Shown: in pieces, positions 21,783-29,481 of the stretch
Layout: each line of letters starts with the position of its first letter
Position numbering within the stretch: the first letter of the stretch is position 1
Source: Acidiphilium sp. CAG:727
GTDB lineage: Bacteria; Bacillota; Clostridia; Christensenellales; Borkfalkiaceae
Assembly: GCA_000437515.1 (NCBI GenBank)
Contig: FR898416.1
Location: forward strand, 1-32,583
Length of the DNA stretch: 32,583 bases
Direction of reading: 5' to 3'
The notes under the pieces: model-generated
What the model was told of the DNA's origin: nothing
Databases searched by the model: none
The model's input: the letters and a program-made list of their open reading frames with translations, nothing else
Made by a program: the position numbers and the translations under genes

Positions 21783-21818
21783 AAAAACGCCTTATTTTCT
21801 GCAAAATAAGGCGTTTTT
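21783..21818 (-). terminator. Terminator at the end of the accessory island
   Basis: The 16-bp perfect arms AAAAACGCCTTATTTT and AAAATAAGGCGTTTTT enclose the 4-nt loop CTGC. It starts 5 nt past the stop of the last propeller gene and works in either direction, separating the island from the ecf operon. Confidence 0.92.
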
Positions 21819-21822
21819 ATAT

Positions 21823-22788
21823 TTATTGATTTTTAATTTCTTCGTCTTTGTCGAATACTAAAATTCTGCTTTTGACCTTATTCGGTATAGGGCGACGTTT
21901 TTTATCCAACTCTTCGTATTTGTCGAGCGCTAAAAATTTATATTTTTCACTCTCTGCGTAGCAGGCAATCCGTTCGCCCGCTCCGCACGTATATACCGTT
22001 TCTACGGTCTTGAAATCTTTAGTTACCCGAATTATCTCAACGTCAAAGAGATCCCAGAAATAAATAAATTTTTCGCTCTCATACATGTTCCAATATGCCT
22101 TACCCAGCATATTGACATAATTTATAATATCATTTTCGTTGACTCTGTAAATACGCTTTCCGGGAACGTGTAAATAATTACCTTTTCCTGCAATATGAGA
22201 GAGCAGTTCATTACTTTGAAATATTTTTTCAATAAGATTCAATTTACCGTCTTCAAGATTGTACCGACCATAAATGGTATAAGACGTTTTATGAGAGTTG
22301 TCTGCCGGTTCAAAACAGGACTCAAACAAATAAATATCCCCGCCCGAACACCTGTGTAAAGAATAAAACCGCCTGTGATTATCGTCAATATTGCAGCCGT
22401 AATTATAGTTTGTTATTTCTCTGTTCTTCACGTCTATCACGGCAAGCGAATTGCCCCACAACGAAGACGAACTACCCATAACGTAGATTTTCTCTTCAAT
22501 ATCGTCGTAACAAACGTTTCCATCAATAACGTGATACTTAAATCTTTTAACGATCGAATAATCGTTTATATTCAAAAGCCAACACTCGTCATTGTTTGTT
22601 TCGAGAAATAATAAACCGTATTTATGAATGAACAACATATTGCCGGCATACCTGAAGCCTTTTATCTGAGTTTGTACCGTAGCGGAGTTCATATCTATCA
22701 CACTCGTTCTATGCCCTATCGAATACAATTTCTGCGATTCTTCGTCTATACACATAAAATACGGCGCGCCGATTTTTATAGTTTTCAT
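21823..22788 (-). CDS. Propeller-like protein, paralogue C; candidate immunity protein
   Basis: Encodes 321 residues with no signal peptide and no membrane segment. It opens with M-K-T-I-K-I-G-A-P-Y-F-M-C-I-D, then repeats of the form L-Y-S-I-G-x-R-T-S-V-I-D-M-N-x-A-T, which look like blades of a WD40- or YVTN-like beta-propeller. It shares long blocks with the gene at 23784: L-F-I-H-K-(Y/F)-G, T-N-N-D-E-C-W-L-L-N-I-(N/D)-D-Y-S, Y-A-E-S-E-K-Y, and a C-terminal S-R-I-(L/M)-V-F-D-K-(D/N)-E-E. The start at 22788 has GGAG 5 nt upstream; the upstream gene ends 12 nt before. I recognise no named family. Its place in a tandem set behind a toxin remnant suggests immunity, which is inference. Confidence 0.7.
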   Translation of the reverse strand: MKTIKIGAPYFMCIDEESQKLYSIGHRTSVIDMNSATVQTQIKGFRYAGNMLFIHKYGLLFLETNNDECWLLNINDYSIVKRFKYHVIDGNVCYDDIEEKIYVMGSSSSLWGNSLAVIDVKNREITNYNYGCNIDDNHRRFYSLHRCSGGDIYLFESCFEPADNSHKTSYTIYGRYNLEDGKLNLIEKIFQSNELLSHIAGKGNYLHVPGKRIYRVNENDIINYVNMLGKAYWNMYESEKFIYFWDLFDVEIIRVTKDFKTVETVYTCGAGERIACYAESEKYKFLALDKYEELDKKRRPIPNKVKSRILVFDKDEEIKNQ

Positions 22789-22799
22789 ATTATCTCCGT

Positions 22800-23708
22800 T
22801 CAATCGTTAAAATCGTAATCGGTTAAATCTTCGCTCGATTTCGCTACCACAAGCCTGTCCCATGAGCCTATATATCTGTTACCGTCGAATTCGCAATAAT
22901 CGTCGAGATAGGGCATAACGGCAATTTCACGCTTTTCTTGAAAATCGTTTGAAAATTCATACACGGCTCGACCCGTTCCGATAACAAATCGATCGCCGTA
23001 TTTCTTGACAAATTTAATATATTCCTTCTTGAAAAGACTTTTCCCCTTAATTACCGTATCGCCGTACAAAATCGCTCCGGCATCACAAAATCCGCCGTCA
23101 AAACCTTCAACACCGAGAACGAACACACCGTTCCACTTTTTGATAACTTCTTTATTGATAAGTTTACCGTCAACGAAAGAATACCTGCCGTAAACGGTTT
23201 CATCCGTCAACTTCTTTCGTTTACCCTTTTTAGTAACGCAAAAACTTTCGATAAGATAAAAATCTTCTCCTTCAAATCTCATCAATTCGTAATCGGTACG
23301 GGCTATCATTTCGTCATAACGTGTTTCGAAAGCAAATCTTTTAACAGAAAAAGTTTGTAATTCAATAACCGCAACCACTTCTTTTTTATAATCGTATCCC
23401 CATACGCAAATCTCGTTTTTAGTTCCGTTTATTACTATACGACCGTCTTTTACTCCGGTTTTAACAGAAGCGACGAGTGCAAAATCTTTGAGATTGAATA
23501 CTTTTAAGTCGCCTACCGTATTTAACGCGTAAAGTTTATCGCCCGGATAATCTATACTTGCGTAAGAAAGATAACTGAACCCGCCTATACGCGTAATCTT
23601 ACGCATGGTTTTCAAATCGAAAACGTGAATCGATACCCCTACGCACAACAAGCGTGAATATTTTTCGTCTATCAATATCTGATAAACTCTCATTTTCAAG
23701 TTCTTCAT
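22800..23708 (-). CDS. Propeller-like protein, paralogue B; divergent member
   Basis: Encodes 302 residues, cytosolic by prediction. It has the same layout as its neighbours, with L-L-C-V-G-V-S-I-H-V-F-D-L-K-T-M and K-L-Y-A-L-N-T-V-G-D-L-K-V-F-N-L-K-D-F as blade-like repeats. It is clearly more distant from genes 21823 and 23784 than they are from each other; it lacks the N-N-D-E-C-W-L-L-N-I block. A Y-x-R-Y-S/N-x-x-D-G-K-L segment is shared with paralogue C. The start is uncertain: no ribosome binding site is seen before 23708 or the in-frame ATG at 23693. It is separated by 75 nt from the gene above and by 12 nt from the gene below. Confidence 0.65.
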   Translation of the reverse strand: MKNLKMRVYQILIDEKYSRLLCVGVSIHVFDLKTMRKITRIGGFSYLSYASIDYPGDKLYALNTVGDLKVFNLKDFALVASVKTGVKDGRIVINGTKNEICVWGYDYKKEVVAVIELQTFSVKRFAFETRYDEMIARTDYELMRFEGEDFYLIESFCVTKKGKRKKLTDETVYGRYSFVDGKLINKEVIKKWNGVFVLGVEGFDGGFCDAGAILYGDTVIKGKSLFKKEYIKFVKKYGDRFVIGTGRAVYEFSNDFQEKREIAVMPYLDDYCEFDGNRYIGSWDRLVVAKSSEDLTDYDFND

Positions 23709-23783
23709 GTCATTTACGCCGTATAATTAACTATTGATATAATGATTTTCTGTGTTTTTAACATATTCAAAACCTTAGTTTCA

Positions 23784-24773
23784 TTACCGCCCTTTCATGC
23801 ATATTGCGGAAGATTTCATCTCTTCGTTTTTATCAAAAACCATTATTCTGCTTTTGGTAACGTTATACTGCAACACTCCGCGTTCGTTATACTCGTCGCA
23901 TTTGGAAACTGCGACAAACCTGTATTTTTCGCTTTCCGCATAAGACGTCACTTTTTCTCCGAATCCTTTCGTGAAAACCGTTTCAACGCTGTCGAAATCG
24001 ACGGTGGTACGAATTATTTTATCGCTGAACCATTCCCAAAAATAAATATATTTATCCGAAATAAAAAATCTAAAATACAATTCTCCGATTTTAGCGCCGT
24101 AATCTATAACGTCGTTTTCTTTAACTCTATACATAAATCCTTTTATCGGACTTAACATATAATCGTCGTTCCCTTTCGCAAATACGATATCTTCGTTGCC
24201 GGTATATATAGTGTCGATAAGCTGTAATCCGTCTTTAGATAACCGATATTTGCCGTAAATCGTTTCTACGTTTTCGGTCGACGTCGGAAGTATGTCGTAA
24301 GAGCAATTTAGCAGATACAAATCTTCGCCCGCGCACTTATGTGGCGAATAAAAGGATAACCTTCGCCTTTTTTCGTCTATAATACGCGGAAAACAATAAT
24401 TTTCGATGGTCAACGTCTTCAAATCTATAACAGACACTCCGTTATCGATCCCTATCGTACCGAAAACGTAAATTTTATCCGAGACTTCATCAAAACACAC
24501 GTAAGGATCTAAAATACGATACTTAAATCTGTGTACCACGGAATAATCGTCGATATTCAACAACCAACACTCGTCGTTGTTGGTCGCAAGAAATATCCAC
24601 CCGAATTTATGGATAAACAAAATTTTTATAATATATCTGAACCCCGTAAGCCTTTTGCAGATCGTCAACGTATTAAGATCAATCACGTTTGTTCTCGTAC
24701 CGACGGCATATAATTTTTGATTTATCCGGTCTACGTACATAGAATATGGCGCGCCCGCCACAATATCTTTCAT
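23784..24773 (-). CDS. Propeller-like protein, paralogue A; candidate immunity protein
   Basis: Encodes 329 residues. It is the closest relative of the gene at 21823 over its whole length: G-A-P-Y-x-M-x-(I/V)-D at the start, T-N-N-D-E-C-W-L-L-N-I near 72-82, K-G-N-D-D-Y-M near 205, K-Y-I-Y-F-W near 247-252, Y-A-E-S-E-K-Y-R near 288-295. It looks like a soluble beta-propeller. Only one base separates its ATG from the stop of the RHS toxin remnant, and its ribosome binding site (GGGGG) lies over that stop, so translation was coupled. This is the standard toxin-then-immunity order. The immunity role is a guess from position; no known immunity family is recognised. Confidence 0.7.
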   Translation of the reverse strand: MKDIVAGAPYSMYVDRINQKLYAVGTRTNVIDLNTLTICKRLTGFRYIIKILFIHKFGWIFLATNNDECWLLNIDDYSVVHRFKYRILDPYVCFDEVSDKIYVFGTIGIDNGVSVIDLKTLTIENYCFPRIIDEKRRRLSFYSPHKCAGEDLYLLNCSYDILPTSTENVETIYGKYRLSKDGLQLIDTIYTGNEDIVFAKGNDDYMLSPIKGFMYRVKENDVIDYGAKIGELYFRFFISDKYIYFWEWFSDKIIRTTVDFDSVETVFTKGFGEKVTSYAESEKYRFVAVSKCDEYNERGVLQYNVTKSRIMVFDKNEEMKSSAICMKGR

Positions 24774-24774
24774 C

Positions 24775-25377
24775 TTAAGCCCCCGTATTTATTACCGTTA
24801 AAATAATTTTTAACGAAGCCAGCACTCGAAAAATTTTTGTTTCATTACCGCTTGCAGGTTCTAAGCACATATTAACTGCCTTAAAGTAATCCTTGTTGTG
24901 CAACCCCTGGTGAAAACGCTCCTTAACTGCTACGAGATTTCTTTCATCCGTCCATACATTCATATATTTCTCCACAATCTCACGCGCCCTATTTGCTCGC
25001 GAATCTACTTTCGCAATAATATGATGAATGTTTGGTTTCGCCGATTTACTTTTTCTTCTCCAAATACTAAGCACGCCACTTTTACAAGCCTTAAAAAACT
25101 CCTGTATACTTCTACGTATTTCTTGTATTGCCGTTTTTAGCGCCGGGTAACACAAAATAATAAATGCAATACATAATACAGCGGAAGCGGCAATAATTGC
25201 TTTTACGCCGATTGCAATACCGCCGATAACGACCACCGCAATGCGGCCGTCGGGGTCGTAGTATTTTACGGGGTTGTTGTTCGCATAGGCGAAAAGGTTA
25301 TAAAAGCAATAAATCGTTTCATTAAGATACCGCCTTATAGTGATATGGTTTATTTTACCATATACCGTATCTCTTAT
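24775..25377 (-). pseudogene. RHS-repeat toxin C-terminal remnant with AHH-type nuclease domain
   Basis: The frame is open from 25377 down to the stop at 24775-24777 but has no ATG; the only possible start is a GTG at 25236. It begins at the very end of an RHS core: N-L-F-A-Y-A-N-N-N-P-V-K-Y-Y-D-P-D-G-R, the hallmark junction before a variable toxin tip. About 40 hydrophobic residues follow, then I-H-H-I-I-A-K-x-D-x-R-A-x-x-A-R-E-I-V and further on N-L-V-A-V-K, F-H-x-x-L-H-N-K-D-Y-F-x-A-V-N. This matches the AHH group of HNH/EndoVII nucleases, with the paired histidines and the later conserved histidines intact. The RHS cage and export domains are missing, so it is an orphan tip or pseudogene. 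It is AT-rich. Confidence 0.8.
25343..25363. repeat. Inverted repeat within the RHS remnant
   Basis: ATATGGT (25343-25349) and ACCATAT (25357-25363) flank 7 nt. It lies at the 5' end of the open RHS frame, near the break where the rest of the RHS gene is lost. There is no T-run and no clear promoter; it may mark the deletion boundary or be chance. Confidence 0.3.
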
Positions 25378-25412
25378 TCAAGCGATTATCAAAAATTTTT
25401 ACATAAAAAAAA

Positions 25413-25430
25413 CCGACGAAAATTCGTCGG
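25413..25430 (-). terminator. Intrinsic terminator of the CvpA-family gene
   Basis: An 8-bp stem, CCGACGAA/TTCGTCGG, is followed on the minus strand by eight T residues. It lies 20 nt past the stop codon. Confidence 0.9.
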
Positions 25431-25450
25431 TCGTAAAATTTACGTTTCGT

Positions 25451-26152
25451 TTATTTTCGCAAATCGTCGAAAATCTTTTTGAAGGTCTTGTTAAGCGGGT
25501 TATACTCGTAAATACATCCGCCGATAACCGATGCCGAAAAATCTTCGTGCAGGGTGGTAAGTACGGGCTCGCAGAAATTATTCACGACGTCTTTAGCAAC
25601 GCTCTCTTCGGTTTCGCCTTTGGTGGCGACGTTACTATATACCCCGTCTTCGTTGAGCGCGTGCACCGCGCCGAACAGACACACGACCACGCCGATATAG
25701 ACGGCGAGATTGAACACAAGCCCCAACACGTTATCCGCTATTTTTACCCACCTTATCTTTTTTATACAGGTAAGCACGGGTGAGAAAAACAGCGACACGA
25801 TTAACTTTATCAGATAATACGTTATGACGTAACCGAGTACGAAAAACAGTAATCCGAACGGCAGATACGCGATAAGTTTCGCGACAAAACGATATTGCGC
25901 GTCGTTGAGTACAGCCGCCGCGTCGGAAGACACTTCGCCGAAAAATTTCCGCACGCCGTCAGACATATAAGCGAGCCACCCCTGACCGTCCATAAGCATA
26001 TAGACGCCGAACGCAAGAGCCGCCCCGCCGCCGAGCGCGATAACGGTACGCAAAATGCCGAACACGAAATTACGGGAAAACCCGAATTTCACGCTCGCCC
26101 AGATTACGCATATTAAGATGGCAAGTAAAAATATATCGACTAAAAAAAACAT
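25451..26152 (-). CDS. CvpA-family membrane protein
   Basis: Encodes 233 residues with about four membrane helices, at residues 3-20, 30-52, 92-120 and 145-165. The order of helices, the opening D-I-F-L-L-A-I-L-I-C-V-I-W-A-S-V-K-F-G-F (D-x-x-x-L-x-x-x-x-x-x-G-x-x-x-G) and the later G-L-V-F-N-L-A-V-Y fit the CvpA family, named for colicin V production and linked to envelope stress and cell division. A loop of about 40 residues with G-W-L-A-Y lies outside or between helices 2 and 3. The specific role is unknown. The ribosome binding site is weak. It is followed by the terminator at 25413. Confidence 0.8.
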   Translation of the reverse strand: MFFLVDIFLLAILICVIWASVKFGFSRNFVFGILRTVIALGGGAALAFGVYMLMDGQGWLAYMSDGVRKFFGEVSSDAAAVLNDAQYRFVAKLIAYLPFGLLFFVLGYVITYYLIKLIVSLFFSPVLTCIKKIRWVKIADNVLGLVFNLAVYIGVVVCLFGAVHALNEDGVYSNVATKGETEESVAKDVVNNFCEPVLTTLHEDFSASVIGGCIYEYNPLNKTFKKIFDDLRK

Positions 26153-26225
26153 AACTTTTTCTTGTTTCTCCGCTTATATTCTACCACCGCCGCGACGGTT
26201 TGTCAACGTTTTTGCCTTTCGGCGA

Positions 26226-27857
26226 TTATTTTTGCGGTTTATAGCCGTCTTTAAGCGACACTATCTCGGATAAAACGAGTTTTCCGTTTTCGGTAAGTTT
26301 CTTATAGTAGCCTTTACGCATGAGTTGGAAACTCGTTCCGTCTTTGACTTCCGCAAGATATTTTTCGGCTTTACCGTTATAGACGTGAACGCTGTCGTAA
26401 TTCATACGTTCGGAAAAATCCTGCCCGGGATACGCCGCGTCTTTAAGCAGATAATCGTATTTTCTTATCTCGCAGTCTACGGCGTCGTCTGCGTTTACCC
26501 AGTGAATAACGCCCTTGACTTTAATTCCGCTGGTATCGTTTCCGCTTCTCGATTCGGGGACGTAAGAACATTTAAGTTCTTTAACTTCTCCGTTTTCGCT
26601 TAAAACGACTTCGTCGCATTTTATTATATACGCGTTTTTAAGTCTTACGTAACCGCCCTCTTTAAGCCGGAAATACTTCGGCGGCGGGTTAAGCGAAAAA
26701 TCTTCTTTATCGATATAAATATGCTTCGAAACGGTTATCTTTCTCGTTCCCGCGGCTTCGTCGTTGGGGTTGATTTCGAAATTTTCTTCTTCGTTACCGT
26801 CGGGGAAATTAGTCAACGTAACTTTAAGCGGCTCGGATACAGCCATAGCCCTTTCGGCGTGAAGATTGAGATAATCTCTTATAAAGTGTTCGAAATAACT
26901 TACTTCTATTTCGGAATTCGCTTTCGCCACGCCTATCGCTTCGCAGAAATTTTTAAGAGCCTCAGCCGGCACCCCTCTTGCGCGAAGCCCCGTTAAAGTC
27001 GGCATACGCGGATCGTCCCACCCCGTAACCGCCTTGTCTTCGACGAGTTTTTTAAGGTAGCGCTTACTCATAACCGTGTTGGTTATATTGAGCCTTGCGA
27101 ACTCTATCTGTCTGGGTTTATGTTCTACGCCCGTGTTCTCGACGACCCAGTTATAAAGCGGTCTGTGGTCTTCGAATTCGAGCGTGCAGAGCGAATAGGT
27201 TACGCCCTGCATCGAATCGCATATAGGGTGAGCGAAATCGTACATGGGATAAATGCACCACTTGTCGCCCGTTCTGTGGTGAGTCGCGCGGAGCACTCTG
27301 TAAATTACGGGGTCGCGCATATTTATGTTAGGCGAAGCCATATCGATTTTGGCGCGGAGCGTCTTTTCGCCGTCCTTGAATTCGCCGTTCTTCATCCCCT
27401 CGAAAAGCCGAAGGTTTTCTTCTACGCTTCTGTTTCTCCACGGGCTTTCTTTACCGGGTTCGGTAAGCGTTCCGCGGTTAGCCGAAATCTCTTCCGCCAA
27501 CCAGTCGCAGACGAAAGCCTTTCCGTCTTTGATGAGTTTTATCGCCCTTTGGTAAATCTCGTCGAAAAAGTCGGAGGCGTAGTGTATCTCGTACCACTTA
27601 AAGCCCAGCCATTTTATATCTTCTTTTATCGCTTCGACGTACTCGGTCTTTTCTTTCGACGGATTCGTATCGTCGAAAAAGAGATTGCACATACCGCCGT
27701 ATTTTTCCGCGGTGCCGAAGTTAAGACACAGCGATTTTGCGTGCCCGACGTGCAAATAGCCGTTGGGCTCGGGCGGGAAACGGGTATGCACTACCGTATT
27801 CACGCCTTCGGCAAGTTCTTCGTTAATAATATCTTCGATAAAGTTATTCGCTTCCAT
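26226..27857 (-). CDS. glnS: Glutaminyl-tRNA synthetase
   Basis: Encodes 543 residues. It charges tRNA-Gln directly with glutamine. R-F-P-P-E-P-N-G-Y-L-H-V-G-H at about 26-39 is the HIGH region and V-M-S-K-R-Y-L near residue 265 the KMSKS loop, followed by the two beta-barrel anticodon-binding domains. R-A-T-H-H-R-T-G-D-K-W-C-I-Y-P-M-Y-D-F near 189-207 is typical of GlnRS rather than GluRS. Many Firmicutes lack GlnRS and use the GatCAB amidotransferase, so this enzyme is a lineage marker. The promoter is at 27888-27916 and AAGG lies about 10 nt before the start. It is divergent from glyS. Confidence 0.95.
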   Translation of the reverse strand: MEANNFIEDIINEELAEGVNTVVHTRFPPEPNGYLHVGHAKSLCLNFGTAEKYGGMCNLFFDDTNPSKEKTEYVEAIKEDIKWLGFKWYEIHYASDFFDEIYQRAIKLIKDGKAFVCDWLAEEISANRGTLTEPGKESPWRNRSVEENLRLFEGMKNGEFKDGEKTLRAKIDMASPNINMRDPVIYRVLRATHHRTGDKWCIYPMYDFAHPICDSMQGVTYSLCTLEFEDHRPLYNWVVENTGVEHKPRQIEFARLNITNTVMSKRYLKKLVEDKAVTGWDDPRMPTLTGLRARGVPAEALKNFCEAIGVAKANSEIEVSYFEHFIRDYLNLHAERAMAVSEPLKVTLTNFPDGNEEENFEINPNDEAAGTRKITVSKHIYIDKEDFSLNPPPKYFRLKEGGYVRLKNAYIIKCDEVVLSENGEVKELKCSYVPESRSGNDTSGIKVKGVIHWVNADDAVDCEIRKYDYLLKDAAYPGQDFSERMNYDSVHVYNGKAEKYLAEVKDGTSFQLMRKGYYKKLTENGKLVLSEIVSLKDGYKPQK

Positions 27858-27887
27858 AATGACAGCCTTCGTGATTTAATTGAGTAT

Positions 27888-27916
27888 ATTTTAGCACACA
27901 AAGCGAAATTTTACAA
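27888..27916 (-). promoter_or_regulatory. Promoter of glnS
   Basis: On the minus strand TTGTAA (27911-27916) and TAAAAT (27888-27893) are spaced 17 nt apart. The leader is about 23 nt, too short for a T-box. Confidence 0.7.
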
Positions 27917-27953
27917 TAATTTTACGCGGCTTTATATAATTAAATTATAATAC

Positions 27954-27982
27954 TTGACTTATTTCGCCAAACGGGTTAAAAT
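27954..27982 (+). promoter_or_regulatory. Promoter of glyS
   Basis: TTGACT (27954-27959) and TAAAAT (27977-27982) are spaced 17 nt apart. The leader of about 47 nt contains only a 7-bp hairpin (TTGCGAA/TTCGCAA, 27997-28016) and no T-box elements. Confidence 0.75.
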
Positions 27983-28035
27983 AATTAGCGAAATCTTTGC
28001 GAAAAGCCATTCGCAACTAAACGGAGATTATTTTT

Positions 28036-29418
28036 ATGGAAGAAAAAAGAGCCGTAACTATGGACAAACTCGTAAATCTCTGCAAACAACGCGGAATCAT
28101 CTTCGCGGGCAGCGATATTTACGGCGGCATGGGCAACACCTGGGACTACGGTCCGATAGGCGTTGAGATAAAGAACAACATCAAGCGCAGTTGGTGGAAA
28201 AGATTCGTTCAGGAAGGCGAAAACTCTTTCGGCGTAGACGCGGCTATACTTATGAACAGCAGAGTATGGGAAGCGTCGGGACACACCACGAGTTTTTCCG
28301 ACCCTAAAATGGATTGTAAGGAATGTAAAACCCGCGAACGCGCCGACAACCTTATCGAAGCGCACTCGCACGGCAAGGTCAACCCCGACACGATGTCGTA
28401 CGAAGAAATGGAAGCGTACATCAACGAACATCAGGTTAAATGCCCCGTCTGCGGCAAATTCAACTGGACGCCTATAAGAAACTTCAACCTTATGTTCGAA
28501 ACTTCGAGAGGCGTTACCGACGCGAATCAGAATAAAATCTACCTTCGCCCCGAAACGGCGCAGGGCGAATTCGTAAACTTCCAGAACGTTCAGCGCAGTA
28601 TGCGCGCCAAAATCCCTTTCGGCATAGCGCAGATAGGTAAGGCGTTCAGAAACGAAATCACGCCCGGCAACTTCATTTTCAGAACTATCGAATTCGAGCA
28701 GATGGAACATCAATGGTTCTGCAAAGAAGGCACCGACCTCGAATATTACGAACAATACAAAAAAGCGGCTTGGGATTATCTCGTTTCGCTCGGGTTCAAC
28801 CCCGAACATCTCCGCTACAAAGACCACGACAAACTCGCGCACTACGCGAAATGCGCGTGCGACATTCAATATCTCTTCCCGATGGGCTGGTCGGAACTCA
28901 ACGGTATACACAACCGCACGAATTACGATCTTTCCCGCCATCAGGAATATTCGGGCAAGAATATGCAATACGTAGACCCGGTAACGAACGAAAAGTATAT
29001 CCCCTACGATATCGAGTATTCTATCGGCGCGGACAGACTTATGCTCGCGGTTTTATCCGAAGCCTACGACGAAGAAACGCTCGAAAACGGCGAAACCCGC
29101 GTAGTAATGCGTTTCCACCCCGCTCTCGCCGCCTACAAAGTAGCGGTTCTTCCATTACAGAAAAAGGAAATGGGCGAAAAGGCAAAAGAGGTCTATAAGA
29201 CGCTTAGCAAGCACTTTATGTGTACTTACGACGACGCCGGCTCTATCGGAAAACGCTATCGCCGTCAGGACGAAATCGGCACGCCTTTCTGCGTAACCGT
29301 CGATTTCGACACTTTAAGCGACGACACCGTTACACTCCGCGACCGCGACACTATGGAACAAATCCGTCTTCCGATTTCCGAACTCGTTTCTTACGTAACT
29401 GAAAAAATCACTCTTTGA
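28036..29418 (+). CDS. glyS: Glycyl-tRNA synthetase (single-chain type)
   Basis: Encodes 460 residues, the homodimeric class II form found in Firmicutes, archaea and eukaryotes. F-A-G-S-D-I-Y-G-G at about 23-31 and W-D-Y-G-P-I-G near 36-42 start the catalytic domain. A zinc-like pair, C94-x2-C97 and C136-x2-C139, lies in the following insertion. L-R-P-E-T-A-Q-G near residue 172, F-R-N-E-I-T-P-G near 211 and E-F-E-Q-M-E-H near 223 are the class II motifs. The C-terminal anticodon-binding domain covers about 365-460. GGAG lies 9 nt before the ATG. It is divergent from glnS with separate promoters, and its own terminator is at 29445-29473. Confidence 0.96.
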   Translation: MEEKRAVTMDKLVNLCKQRGIIFAGSDIYGGMGNTWDYGPIGVEIKNNIKRSWWKRFVQEGENSFGVDAAILMNSRVWEASGHTTSFSDPKMDCKECKTRERADNLIEAHSHGKVNPDTMSYEEMEAYINEHQVKCPVCGKFNWTPIRNFNLMFETSRGVTDANQNKIYLRPETAQGEFVNFQNVQRSMRAKIPFGIAQIGKAFRNEITPGNFIFRTIEFEQMEHQWFCKEGTDLEYYEQYKKAAWDYLVSLGFNPEHLRYKDHDKLAHYAKCACDIQYLFPMGWSELNGIHNRTNYDLSRHQEYSGKNMQYVDPVTNEKYIPYDIEYSIGADRLMLAVLSEAYDEETLENGETRVVMRFHPALAAYKVAVLPLQKKEMGEKAKEVYKTLSKHFMCTYDDAGSIGKRYRRQDEIGTPFCVTVDFDTLSDDTVTLRDRDTMEQIRLPISELVSYVTEKITL

Positions 29419-29444
29419 TACAAAATTTCATAGATTAACGCAAG

Positions 29445-29473
29445 CCCGCGAAACGGATCAATCGTTTCGCGGG
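29445..29473 (+). terminator. Bidirectional terminator between glyS and the MATE gene
   Basis: The 11-bp perfect arms CCCGCGAAACG and CGTTTCGCGGG have a 7-nt loop and are followed by TTTGTCGTTTATAT. It lies between the convergent glyS stop (29418) and the MATE stop (29482). Confidence 0.85.
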
Positions 29474-29481
29474 TTTGTCGT

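Noticed and set aside
24775..25236. A stand-alone small membrane protein starting at GTG 25236
   Set aside because: The frame continues upstream with an RHS-core end, so the GTG is internal to a longer, broken gene.
27985..28968. Long minus-strand open frame (327 codons) opposite glyS
   Set aside because: It lies entirely opposite an unmistakable glycyl-tRNA synthetase and has shadow-like composition.
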